DNA of 7,707 nt from Geodermatophilaceae bacterium (GCA_013811975.1 JACCUF010000451.1:1-7707); one strand, 5' to 3'; positions 1-6,938 are shown, numbered from the stretch's first letter. Made by a program: numbers and translations. The notes: generated by a model not told the origin, from the sequence alone.

Positions 1-381
1 GGTCACCACGGCCACCGGCTCCCCGGTGGAGATCGAGGCAGCAACATCGGCCAACTCGGGAAAGGTCTTCTGTGACACCGGCTCCACAAAGACGTCGAGA
101 ATCCCGCCGCAGGTCAATCCCACGGCGAACGCGTCGTCATCGCTCACGCCGTACCGACGAAGCAGCACCTTGCCGGACTCCACCGATCCGACAGCCTCTT
201 CGTACACCGCGCCTTCGACACATCCGCCAGAGACGCTGCCCACAGCCGTACCGTCCGGCCCAACCAACATCGATGCACCAGCCGGTCGCGGTGCCGACCG
301 CCAGGTGGCGATCACCGTGCCGACGCCGACCGTCTCCCCCGCGTTCCACCAGCTGAGCAGGTCGTCCATCACTTCACGCAT
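1..381 (-). CDS. XdhC/CoxF-like maturation protein, N-terminal part (runs off left edge)
   Basis: The first 127 codons of an XdhC/CoxI-family protein are present; the rest lies beyond base 1. Proteins of this family bind molybdenum cofactor and help sulfurate and insert it into xanthine dehydrogenase- or CO dehydrogenase-type enzymes in the cytoplasm. The visible N-terminal XdhC_CoxI domain has the family signatures GSVSGGCVEGAV (about residues 48-59) and, further on, LTCGGILDVFVEP. These Gly/Cys-rich loops define the family. The ATG at 381 lies inside the end of the upstream VWA gene, so the two overlap by 8 bases and are probably translationally coupled. A second in-frame ATG (residue 5) is possible. 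Full-length members are usually about 250-380 residues. Whether a C-terminal Rossmann domain follows cannot be seen. The family call is firm; the exact substrate enzyme is unknown. Confidence 0.9.
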   Translation of the reverse strand, partial: MREVMDDLLSWWNAGETVGVGTVIATWRSAPRPAGASMLVGPDGTAVGSVSGGCVEGAVYEEAVGSVESGKVLLRRYGVSDDDAFAVGLTCGGILDVFVEPVSQKTFPELADVAASISTGEPVAVVT

Positions 382-1507
382 CGGCGATCTCCTCGGCGAG
401 TTCCTCGAAGGCGGCCAGGCTGTGACCGGACACGAAGGAGTCAACGTAGGGCAGTGCGGCTGCCATTCCGCGGGTCAACGGCTCGTACCCGTCGCGGCCC
501 TTGTGTGGGTTGACCCAGATGACCCGATGCGCCAGCCGGTGCAGTCGTGACATCTGCTCGGCGAGCAGCTCCGGATCGCCGCGCTCCCAGCCGTCACTGG
601 CCAGGATCAGCACCGCGCCTCTGGCCACGCCGCGCTGGCCCCAGCGGTCGAGGAATGCCTTGAGCACCTCACCGAGCCGGGTGCCACCGCTCCAGTCCGG
701 GATTGCCGCACCGCTGGCAGCCAGCGCCTTGTCCGGGTCACGCAGCCGCATCTCCCGGGTGACCCGGGTCAGCCGGGTGCCGACTGTGAAGACCTCGGTG
801 GAGCCCTGCTGCGCGCGGGTCAACGCGTGGGCGAAACGCAACAGGGCGTCGGCGTACGGCGACATCGAGCCACTCACATCGAGCAGCGCGACGACCCTCC
901 TCGGTCGTTGTCGGGCCTTGCGCCGGGACAGGGAGACGATCTCGCCGCCGTTGTGCAGCGCGCGCCGTACGGTCCGGGCGACGTGGACGTTGCCTCGATT
1001 GGACGGGGTACGGCGCCGGGATCTACGCATCGGGGGGTGCGGCGTGAGCAGGGCAAAGAGGTGCTGTAACTGCTCGCGTTCCTCGGGTGTGAGCTGCCCG
1101 ATGTCGCGATGCCGCAGGACCTCCTCGCCGCTGGCCGCCGCCGCGACATCGGGAGCGTCCTCGCCGCTTTCCTGGCTGTCGGTGTTGCTGACCCCCAGGG
1201 ATGCTGAGGCAGCCAGTCTCTTCCTGGGTTGCCCACTGGTCTGCACCTGGCGAGGCGCCTCGCCGGCGAAGTAGGAGGAGAAGGCAGCGTCGTAACGCTG
1301 CACGTCGTCGTGACTGCCGCACAGCGTCAGCCGACCCGACCAGTAGACGTGGGAGGGATCAAGGACGTCCAGATTCCCGATCGCCCGGACCATCGCCTGG
1401 ACCCGGTCGGGGGAGGCGTGGACACCGCTGTGTCGCAGGGTCCGTGCGAAGCCGGTCACCGTCTCGACGACGTCGCGGACCACCGCGGACGCTCCGTCAT
1501 GGGACAT
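374..1507 (-). CDS. CoxE-like VWA domain protein
   Basis: A 377-residue VWA-containing protein of the CoxE family. Residues 1 to about 90 are the N-terminal helical part, about 90-135 are a low-complexity acidic/Ser-rich linker, and a basic Arg-rich stretch spans about 160-205. The VWA domain follows, with a complete MIDAS metal site: DVSGSM at 210-215 (D210, S212, S214), T276 in SGGTRLG, and D305 in ASDGWERGD. In CO dehydrogenase systems CoxE works with the MoxR-type ATPase CoxD in cluster maturation, so the partner here is probably the ATPase encoded at 2781-3668. The order ATPase, VWA, XdhC on one strand matches coxD-coxE-coxF, but a fic gene now separates the first two. The ATG at 1507 has no clear Shine-Dalgarno before it. 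I use the family name, not a gene symbol, because no CO dehydrogenase subunit is visible. Confidence 0.9.
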   Translation of the reverse strand: MSHDGASAVVRDVVETVTGFARTLRHSGVHASPDRVQAMVRAIGNLDVLDPSHVYWSGRLTLCGSHDDVQRYDAAFSSYFAGEAPRQVQTSGQPRKRLAASASLGVSNTDSQESGEDAPDVAAAASGEEVLRHRDIGQLTPEEREQLQHLFALLTPHPPMRRSRRRTPSNRGNVHVARTVRRALHNGGEIVSLSRRKARQRPRRVVALLDVSGSMSPYADALLRFAHALTRAQQGSTEVFTVGTRLTRVTREMRLRDPDKALAASGAAIPDWSGGTRLGEVLKAFLDRWGQRGVARGAVLILASDGWERGDPELLAEQMSRLHRLAHRVIWVNPHKGRDGYEPLTRGMAAALPYVDSFVSGHSLAAFEELAEEIADA

Positions 1508-1602
1508 GGATCCAAGTTTGCCACTCGCCCGGCGTCAAACTTTGGTTAAATCCACTGCTCCCACTTATAACTAAACCCCCCGTTTGGTTATAAGCTCGCT
1601 GA
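1508..1602. promoter_or_regulatory. Divergent control region between VWA gene and fic
   Basis: This 95-bp gap separates the divergent VWA and fic starts and is visibly AT-rich compared with the flanks. For fic, TTGGTT (1542-1547) and TATAAC (1566-1571), 18 bp apart, form a plausible -35/-10 pair. A second TATAAG at 1589-1594 would instead give a nearly leaderless fic transcript. On the minus strand TTGACG (1538-1533) resembles a -35 box, but its best -10 partner is poor (TTGGAT). An imperfect inverted pair, CCAAGTTTG at 1512-1520 and CAAACTTTGG at 1536-1545, lies nearest the VWA gene. Neither start has a convincing Shine-Dalgarno. Promoter positions are inferred by eye. Confidence 0.45.
1564..1594. 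promoter_or_regulatory. Near-perfect palindrome upstream of fic, likely operator
   Basis: The arms are CTTATAACTAAAC (1564-1576) and GTTTGGTTATAAG (1582-1594), separated by five C residues. Twelve of 13 positions pair exactly and the other is a T-G mismatch. The left arm contains the putative fic -10 box (1566-1571), so a dimeric repressor bound here would block the promoter. The half-site TTTGGTTA occurs in the right arm and again at 1541-1548, exactly 42 bp upstream (about four helical turns). The winged helix at the C-terminus of the Fic protein is an obvious candidate ligand. That link is inference. An RNA hairpin in the fic leader is the alternative. Confidence 0.6.
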
Positions 1603-2742
1603 ATGGATGCAAGCAACTTTGTAGCTCCAGACTGGGGCCGAGCGGTATCCACAGGCGGCCAGGACTCATACGTGACGTTCGTTCCCGCAGATCTGCCGCG
1701 GCGTCTGATCCTCGAACCCGCGACCGTCACCGCCCTCTCCAATGCTGACAGCAATCTCGGCCGACTCGCTGGCGTGGGCCGCATTCTTCCGCAGCCACAT
1801 CTGCTGCTCCTGCCCTATCTGACGATGGAAGCAGTGGCGAGCTCACGAATCGAAGGAACGCAGGCTTCGGTATCTGATGTCTTCGAGGCACGCGCAACTG
1901 GCGGTCGGACCAGCGCCGACGTCAGAGAGGTCAGCAACTACATCCGAGCCCTTGATCATGGCATCGAACGATTGGCGACCCTTCCGTTGAGCACACGCCT
2001 CATCCGGGAGATGCACAAGATACTTCTCACCGGAGTCCGTGGGCAGGAACAGACGCCGGGCGAGCTGAGGGTCTCGCAGAACTGGATTGGAACAGCTAAA
2101 CCGGCCAGCGCCCTGTTCGTGCCGCCCACCGTGGATCAGATGAAGCCGGCACTCTCTGCATGGGAGTACTACATCCACGACGACAAGCCCGAGTTGCCGT
2201 TGCTCATCAGGACGGCGCTCCTGCACTACCAGTTCGAGACGATCCACCCCTTTCTTGATGGCAACGGCCGCCTCGGCCGGCTTTTCGTCGTCCTTTATCT
2301 GATGGAGCGGGAGGCGATTCCAGCGCCCTTGCTCCCGCTATCAGCTGCGCTCGAACGGCGTCGAGAGGAGTACTACGAGCGGCTGCAGGCCGTACGTGAA
2401 CGGGGCGAGATCCAAGAGTGGCTGCGATTCTTTTTGAACATCATTTCCGACACCGCGGTCGATTCCATCATCAGGGCGGAGCGGCTCGTCGACCTTCGTG
2501 AGCGATACCGCTCATCGCTGGCAGGCTCCAGATCTCGCGCAGCCGAGGTCGTCGACTTGATCATGGGGTCCCCCGTCATCACCACACGGCAGGTTACGGA
2601 TGCCCTGGGCGTCTCGCTGGTCTCAGCGGGAAACCTCTTGCGTCAGTTGGAGGGACACAGAATCCTCGAATCGGAAGTCCGAGGTCAAGGAACGGCGACG
2701 ATATGGCGTGCGCTGGAGATTCTCGCCGCCGTTAACGACTAG
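1603..2742 (+). CDS. Class II Fic adenylyltransferase with C-terminal winged helix
   Basis: A 379-residue Fic protein. Fic enzymes transfer AMP, or sometimes another nucleotide moiety, from a nucleotide to a hydroxyl side chain of a target protein in the cytoplasm. Domains: an N-terminal Fic_N-like region (about 30-95) carrying the inhibitory motif SSRIEG (S80-G85, with E84 expected to block ATP gamma-phosphate binding); the Fic core with catalytic motif HPFLDGNGRLGR (H215-R226, complete); and a C-terminal winged-helix domain (about 312-370). Glu plus Fic motif in one chain is the self-inhibited class II layout, so no separate antitoxin is needed, and none is seen beside it. ATG 1603 follows the palindrome without a Shine-Dalgarno. 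Its base composition is lower than the neighbours: hand counts give 36/60 GC at 2041-2100 and 33/60 at 2401-2460, against 47/60 at 2821-2880 in the ATPase gene. This suggests later acquisition. The target is unknown. Confidence 0.93.
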   Translation: MDASNFVAPDWGRAVSTGGQDSYVTFVPADLPRRLILEPATVTALSNADSNLGRLAGVGRILPQPHLLLLPYLTMEAVASSRIEGTQASVSDVFEARATGGRTSADVREVSNYIRALDHGIERLATLPLSTRLIREMHKILLTGVRGQEQTPGELRVSQNWIGTAKPASALFVPPTVDQMKPALSAWEYYIHDDKPELPLLIRTALLHYQFETIHPFLDGNGRLGRLFVVLYLMEREAIPAPLLPLSAALERRREEYYERLQAVRERGEIQEWLRFFLNIISDTAVDSIIRAERLVDLRERYRSSLAGSRSRAAEVVDLIMGSPVITTRQVTDALGVSLVSAGNLLRQLEGHRILESEVRGQGTATIWRALEILAAVND

Positions 2743-2780
2743 AACTGCCGACCGTTTCTAGCGCGTGCGGATTCCTGCGG

Positions 2781-3668
2781 TCAGCCGCCGAGGAGAGCGG
2801 CCAGGCCCAACGTCTTGATCCGGTCGGCGTCCTCGCGGTACTTCAGCACCGCGCCGAGGGTGGCCGCGGCCCGCTCGGGATCGATCTCGCGGGCTCCCAG
2901 GACATGCAGCGCGGTCGCCCAGTCCATCGCCTCGGCCACACCCGGTGGCTTGAGCAGATCGGCCTGGCGCAACTTGCCGGTCGCCCGGGCTACGTCGGAG
3001 GCCAATTGAGCCGTGATGTGGGGCAACCGGGTCCGCAGGATCGCCACCTCGCGCTCGTAGGTCGGATGGTCCAGCCAGTGGTAGAGGCAGCGTCGCTTCA
3101 GCGCGTCGTGCACCTCCCGGGTCCGGTTGGACGTGAGCACGACCAGCGGCGGTATCTCAGCGTGGATCGTGCCGATCTCGGGGATCGAGATGGTGAAGTC
3201 GGACAGCATCTCCAGTAAGAAGGCCTCGAACTCGTCGTCGGCGCGGTCGATCTCGTCGATCAGCAGGACGCTGGGCGAGTCCTCCAGCGCTTGCAGCAAT
3301 GGCCTGGCGACGAGGAAACGGCGGTCGTACAGGCTCGCCTCGAGTTTGTCCGCATCATCGGTCAGCCCTGCGGCCTCGGCTGCCCGTAAGTGCAGCATCT
3401 GGCGGGGAAAATCCCAGTCGTAGAGCGCCTGGCTGGCTTCCAGTCCCTCATAGCACTGCAGGCGGTAGAGCGGCCGCCCGGTCGCCTGCGCCAGCGCCGT
3501 GGCCAGCGCGGTCTTGCCGACGCCCGCCTCGCCCTCAGTGAACAGCGGGCGCCCCATCGCCAGGGCGAGGTAGGCGGCGGTCGCGATGCCCTCATCGGCG
3601 AGATAGCCGGTGCCCTCCAGCGCGTCACGGACTTCGTCGGGGCTGGACCAGCTCCTTCCTTCGCTCAC
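2781..3668 (-). CDS. MoxR/CoxD-like AAA+ ATPase
   Basis: A 295-residue MoxR-family AAA+ ATPase, close to the usual length for CoxD-type members. Walker A GEAGVGKT is at 46-53, Walker B LLIDEID at 135-141, sensor 1 at TSN 179-181, and an arginine-finger candidate lies in KRR (191-193). Members act as ATP-driven chaperones together with a VWA protein; CoxD with CoxE matures the molybdenum-copper site of CO dehydrogenase. The partner VWA gene follows on the same strand, now 1.27 kb away because fic lies between them on the other strand. The start is GTG at 3668 (MSEGRSW); no better in-frame start exists. A strong GGAAGGAG sits just inside the coding region rather than before it, so the true start is slightly uncertain. 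The 38-bp gap to the convergent fic stop shows no clear terminator. Confidence 0.92.
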   Translation of the reverse strand: MSEGRSWSSPDEVRDALEGTGYLADEGIATAAYLALAMGRPLFTEGEAGVGKTALATALAQATGRPLYRLQCYEGLEASQALYDWDFPRQMLHLRAAEAAGLTDDADKLEASLYDRRFLVARPLLQALEDSPSVLLIDEIDRADDEFEAFLLEMLSDFTISIPEIGTIHAEIPPLVVLTSNRTREVHDALKRRCLYHWLDHPTYEREVAILRTRLPHITAQLASDVARATGKLRQADLLKPPGVAEAMDWATALHVLGAREIDPERAAATLGAVLKYREDADRIKTLGLAALLGG

Positions 3669-3745
3669 CTGGCGAGCATGCCACGCACTAGTTTCAAAGA
3701 CGCCTTCGTCGTGGCGTGGAATGGGCGCGGTGGTTGGGGGGTTGA
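3669..3745. other. Gap between ATPase gene and hydrolase remnant
   Basis: This divergent gap should hold the promoter of the minus-strand ATPase operon, but I see no convincing -35/-10 pair. It contains an ATG at 3678 whose plus-strand frame (MPRTSFKD...) runs through the gap. That frame is not the one used by the hydrolase body. A run of six G residues (3735-3740) precedes the in-frame TGA (3743-3745) that closes the hydrolase frame. Confidence 0.4.
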
Positions 3746-4558
3746 CTTGGCCTGGCTCACGGGTTCGCCTTCACCCGGGAGGCCAGACTCGACGCCTACG
3801 CACGGCGGTTCCTCGCTGCTGGTTTGGCGGTCCTGGTCTTCGACTATCGGCACTTCGGGGCCAGCGAGGGTCAGCCACGCCAGTTGATGGACATCGGCAG
3901 ACAGCTCGGGGATTGGCGGGCCGCGATCACCTACGCCCGCGGCCTGGCCGGTATCGACGGGGACCGGGTCGCCCTGTGGGGAACCTCGTTCAGCGGTGGG
4001 CACGTCGCGGCGCTGGCCGCTGCCGACCAACAGATCGCCGCGGTGATCAGCCAGGTTCCGTACTCCGGTCTCGACGGCCGCGGTGGGCTGCCTCGACCGG
4101 TGTTCCTGGGACGGATGATCGCGGCCGCCGTACGGGATGAGCTGCACGGGCGCCTGGGTATGCGGCCGGCGTTCCTGCCGCTGGTCGCCGAGCCTGGATC
4201 CGGGGTCTTCGCACCGTTCGTCGAGCGCGGTGCGACCGCAGCCCTGCTGGATCTGTTCCCGTCCGGCTCCGGGTGGCCCAACCGGTTCACCCCTCGGGTG
4301 ATGCTGCGGCTGCCGCGCTATCGACCGTTCGACACCGCGGACCGGATCAGTTGTCCGTGGCTGGTGCTGGTCTGCGACGACGACGCGGTCACCCCGGCCG
4401 ATCAGGCCGCCGCGCTGGCCAGCCGCGCTTCGCGGATGGAGCTTCGACGCTTCCCGGTGGGGCATTTTGCGGTGTACCACGGGGAGTGGTTCGAGCGGGC
4501 GGTCGCCGTACAGACCGAGTTCTTATGCCGCCACCTGGTCCTGACTCAACCGTCATAG
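3746..4558 (+). pseudogene. Alpha/beta hydrolase with disrupted or missing N-terminus
   Basis: From a TTG at 3824 this frame encodes 244 residues of an alpha/beta hydrolase (dienelactone hydrolase/peptidase S9-like group) of unknown substrate. Counting from that TTG, the nucleophile is S57 in GTSFSGGH, the likely acid is D187 in DDDAVTP and the base is H214 in VGHF, so the triad is intact. Hydrolase-like coding sequence continues upstream of the TTG: the codons 3749-3823 read GLAHGFAFTREARLDAYARRF..., which includes the His-Gly oxyanion region expected in this family. That part has no ATG, GTG or TTG and is closed by TGA at 3743-3745. Either the 5' end was lost or frameshifted, making this a pseudogene, or a short enzyme starts at TTG 3824. 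The body shows no other damage, so the lesion is recent or an assembly error. It ends 10 bp from the convergent flavodoxin stop. Confidence 0.6.
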
Positions 4559-4568
4559 GCGCGCGGGG

Positions 4569-5297
4569 TCAGGTCGCGTCGCGTTGTTCGAAGCCGAACC
4601 GTTCGCCGTCCTCGGCCCAGGGCTTGCTCTGATTGCCGTACGCCGGGATCCCCCCGGCATCGCGCAGCATCTTCGCAACGTGCATCAGGTTCCAGGTCAT
4701 GAAGGTGGTGTTGCGGTTGGTGAAGTCGTTCTCCGGGCCCCCGCTGCCTTCGTCCAGATACGAAGCTCCGGGCCCGATCTCGCCGATCCAGCCGGCATCG
4801 GCTTGGGGCGGGATCAGATAGCCGATGTGTTGCAGGCTGTAGAGGATGTTGGACGTGCAGTGCTTGACGCCGTCCTCGTTTCCGGTGATCAGCGCCCCGC
4901 CGACCTTCCCGTAGAAGGCGTATTGGCCAGCCTCATTCAGTTCTGAGGAGTGGGCGTAGAGCCGTTCGATGATCCGCTTGGTGATCGAACTGTTGTCCCC
5001 CAGCCAGATGGGACCACCGATCACCAGGATGTCCGCGGCCCGTACCCGCTCGAAGATGGCGGGCCACTCATCGGTGTCCCAGCCGTGCTCAGTCATGTCC
5101 GGATGAGTGCCGGTCGCGATGTCATGGTCGACGGCGCGCAACTGGTCCACCTCGACCCCGAACTTCGCCATGATCGCGGCGCTGATGTCGATCAGTCCCT
5201 GAGTGTGTGACCGCTCGGGCGACCTGGTCAGGGTGCAGTTGATGTACATCACCCGGAGCCCGGTGAAGTCGTACCCAGCGGAGTCGTACGGGGTCAT
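4569..5297 (-). CDS. Flavodoxin-like NAD(P)H-dependent FMN reductase family protein
   Basis: A 242-residue cytoplasmic flavoprotein of the flavodoxin/NADPH-dependent FMN reductase fold. After a short N-terminal extension, beta strand LRVMYIN (14-20) leads into a phosphate-binding loop, CTLTRSPERSHTQ (21-33), expected to hold FMN phosphate. The second flavin loop, ILVIGGPIWLGDNSS (90-104), is followed by a long helix, and the third strand/loop is GGALITGNEDG (133-143). Such proteins reduce FMN, quinones or other small acceptors with NAD(P)H; the substrate cannot be told. The C-terminal region (about 190-242) is longer than in minimal flavodoxins. ATG 5297 is preceded by GGGGAGG (5314-5308) at 10 nt, a good ribosome binding site. 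It lies downstream of the csbD-like gene on the same strand, but a hairpin separates them, so it is probably transcribed on its own. Confidence 0.88.
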   Translation of the reverse strand: MTPYDSAGYDFTGLRVMYINCTLTRSPERSHTQGLIDISAAIMAKFGVEVDQLRAVDHDIATGTHPDMTEHGWDTDEWPAIFERVRAADILVIGGPIWLGDNSSITKRIIERLYAHSSELNEAGQYAFYGKVGGALITGNEDGVKHCTSNILYSLQHIGYLIPPQADAGWIGEIGPGASYLDEGSGGPENDFTNRNTTFMTWNLMHVAKMLRDAGGIPAYGNQSKPWAEDGERFGFEQRDAT

Positions 5298-5359
5298 AGC
5301 GCGAGATCCTCCCCTAGTCAGCTCGAAGCCAGCGACTCGTGGTGCCTGCGCACATGGCA

Positions 5360-5385
5360 GAGCCCGGGTCGTGGGACCCGGGCTC
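5360..5385 (-). terminator. Perfect 11-bp hairpin after the CsbD-like gene
   Basis: GAGCCCGGGTC (5360-5370) and GACCCGGGCTC (5375-5385) are exact reverse complements around a 4-base loop. It lies 38 bases past the stop of the csbD-like gene and 63 bases before the flavodoxin start, so it most likely ends the csbD transcript. No T-tract follows on the minus strand. This is common for actinobacterial terminators but leaves mRNA stabilisation or attenuation as other possible roles. Confidence 0.7.
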
Positions 5386-5423
5386 CGTCAGATGCGGCCA
5401 CCTATGAGGGCGGCGGTCAATCT

Positions 5424-5597
5424 CTAGTTCTTGAAAGCGTCCTTGACATTTTCGCCGGCGTTCTTCAGATCAGCCTTCGACTGGTCGTTACGGCCCTCGT
5501 TCTCGAGACGCTCGTTGTCGGTGGCGTCCCCTACGTGCTCCTTGCCCTTGCCGGTGATGTCCTCGGCAGCGTTCTTCATCTTGTCGATTGCACTCAT
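5424..5597 (-). CDS. CsbD-like small stress-response protein
   Basis: A 57-residue, highly charged, cysteine-free protein of the CsbD-like family. It starts MSAIDKMKNAAEDITGKGKE and ends DLKNAGENVKDAFKN, with the family's Lys/Glu/Asn-rich amphipathic helices and no hydrophobic core or signal peptide. CsbD-like proteins are abundant under general stress in many bacteria, but their molecular role is unknown. The start at 5597 is well supported: GGAGG (5610-5606) lies 8 nt upstream. A longer frame upstream of this ATG runs into the neighbouring MFS gene and is not coding. The gene stands between the MFS gene (85 bp upstream) and the hairpin at 5360-5385, and probably forms a single-gene transcript. 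Confidence 0.92.
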   Translation of the reverse strand: MSAIDKMKNAAEDITGKGKEHVGDATDNERLENEGRNDQSKADLKNAGENVKDAFKN

Positions 5598-5641
5598 GGT
5601 GTCGTCCTCCCACGTCGCAGTGATCGTGCCCATCGCCGTCC

Positions 5642-5656
5642 ATCTTACATCGTAAG
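5642..5656 (-). promoter_or_regulatory. Palindrome and possible -10 box upstream of the CsbD-like gene
   Basis: CTTAC (5644-5648) and GTAAG (5652-5656) form an exact inverted repeat around three bases. On the minus strand TAAGAT (5647-5642), about 45 bases before the start codon, resembles a -10 box and overlaps one arm. No convincing -35 is seen at 16-18 bp. A TTAC-N3-GTAA palindrome on a -10 box is the sort of site bound by small dimeric repressors such as TetR-family proteins. No such regulator is encoded in the window. Confidence 0.35.
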
Positions 5657-5682
5657 TAGCGAATCCACACCAGCTGGCGCCG

Positions 5683-6930
5683 CTATTCCGACCCGGGCCG
5701 GGAGCCGTCCGGTGCGGCTGGGCGTACCACAGGCTCGCCACGTCGGTCGGCTCTGCGGACTGCGACGTACCCAACAGCGGCAAGTACGGCCGCGCTGCTG
5801 GCGCCCACCACCTGCACGATGAAGGACCGCTCCGCGCCGATCGAGTCGACGACCGAGCCCGAGATCGAGGCACCGAGCGTGACGCCGAGCGTGATCCCGG
5901 TAGTGGTCCAGGACAGGCCCTCCGTCAGGGCCGCTCGCGGGAGCCGGGATTCCACCAAGGACATGCCAGAGACCAGCACCGGAGCGATCGTGGCTCCGGC
6001 AAGGAAGGCCAGCCCGGCCAGGACCAGCAGCGAGTTGACCAAGAGGAATCCCGACGCGGCCACGCCGAAGGCCAGCGTGGTGAAGAGGAACCGTCCGGCC
6101 AGTCCGCGGCGCCAGGCCACGGCGCCGTAGGCCAGCCCGGCGATGAGACTGCCCGCGGCGTACACGGCCAGGATCACCCCGGACAGTCCGATGTTGTCCT
6201 GCTCGTCGGCGTAGGCGACCACAACGACGTCCATGGCGCCGAAGACGGTGCCGACCGCGACGTAGGTGATCGTGACCGAGATCAGGGCCGGGATGAGGAC
6301 CCCGCGTCGGCCACCCCGGCCTTCGGTCGTACGGGTGACCGGCGGTTCGGTGGCGGTCAGGGTGGCGAACCCCAGCCCGCCGATCAGCCCGATGATGACC
6401 GCAGTGAGAAACCCGACGGGCGGGGAGATCGCGGTCGCGAGCAAGGTCACCAGCGGTGGGCCGATGACGAACACGATCTCGTCGACGACCGACTCGAAGG
6501 CGAAGGCGGTTTGCCGGGTGGTCGGATCGTCGAGCACGTTCACCCATCGAGCCCGGACCATCGAGCCGATGTTCGGCCCCGAGGCTCCGGTGACCGCGGC
6601 CAGGAGGAACCAGGTCCAGATCGGCGCCTGGAGTTCGACGGCCATGACGAAGCCGACTCCTGCCGCGCCGAACAGCATCACGGCCGGCCGCAACACCCGA
6701 GCCTGACCGAATCTGTCGACCATCCGGGCCACCTGAGGAGAGATGATCGCGAAGGACAGGGCCAGCACACCGGCGACCGCACCCGCGATGCCGTACCGCC
6801 CGGTCTCGCCGGCGACCAGCAGGACAGCGCCGAGGCCGGTCATCGAGATGGGCATCCGGGCCAGGAAGCCCATCGAGGAAAAGGAGAAGGCACCGCTGAC
6901 GGGCAGCAGTGCCGCGTACGGGCCGAACAC
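5683..6930 (-). CDS. MFS transporter
   Basis: A 415-residue inner-membrane transporter of the major facilitator superfamily, with about 12 hydrophobic segments in two halves. The halves are joined by a charged loop at about 196-210 (PPVTRTTEGRGGRRG). A motif-A-like sequence, ARMVDRFGQARVL (68-80), follows the second helix, as expected for MFS loop 2-3. The C-terminal tail (about 391-415) is Arg/Pro-rich and cytoplasmic. The substrate is unknown; drug or metabolite efflux is a guess from the general fold. The start is GTG 6930: it is the only start between an in-frame stop at 6955-6957 and the first hydrophobic segment, and GGAGG (6944-6940) lies 9 nt upstream. It is divergent from moaA with a very short gap. 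The 85-bp gap before the csbD-like gene contains no obvious terminator. Confidence 0.9.
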   Translation of the reverse strand: MFGPYAALLPVSGAFSFSSMGFLARMPISMTGLGAVLLVAGETGRYGIAGAVAGVLALSFAIISPQVARMVDRFGQARVLRPAVMLFGAAGVGFVMAVELQAPIWTWFLLAAVTGASGPNIGSMVRARWVNVLDDPTTRQTAFAFESVVDEIVFVIGPPLVTLLATAISPPVGFLTAVIIGLIGGLGFATLTATEPPVTRTTEGRGGRRGVLIPALISVTITYVAVGTVFGAMDVVVVAYADEQDNIGLSGVILAVYAAGSLIAGLAYGAVAWRRGLAGRFLFTTLAFGVAASGFLLVNSLLVLAGLAFLAGATIAPVLVSGMSLVESRLPRAALTEGLSWTTTGITLGVTLGASISGSVVDSIGAERSFIVQVVGASSAAVLAAVGYVAVRRADRRGEPVVRPAAPDGSRPGSE

Positions 6931-6938
6931 CGGGGGGC

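Noticed and set aside
501..1274. 257-residue plus-strand open frame opposite the VWA gene
   Set aside because: It is a Ser/Arg-rich antisense shadow; the minus strand encodes a complete MIDAS motif.
1603..2780. Fic as the toxin of a two-gene toxin-antitoxin pair
   Set aside because: No small antitoxin gene lies next to it. The inhibitory SxxxEG motif is within the same chain, so it is self-inhibited.
2743..2780. Possible bidirectional terminator between the fic and ATPase stops
   Set aside because: Only short, weak complementarities and a TGCGG direct repeat are visible; no stable hairpin could be drawn.
1508..2780. Mobile element carrying fic
   Set aside because: No transposase, integrase, terminal inverted repeats or target-site duplication could be found at the borders. 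Lower GC alone only suggests acquisition.
3665..4480. 271-residue minus-strand open frame opposite the hydrolase
   Set aside because: It has no recognisable domain and lies antisense to a frame with an intact hydrolase triad.
5598..5873. N-terminal extension of the CsbD-like gene to a longer 149-residue frame
   Set aside because: The extension overlaps the MFS gene out of frame and has no family features, while the internal ATG 5597 has a well-spaced GGAGG.
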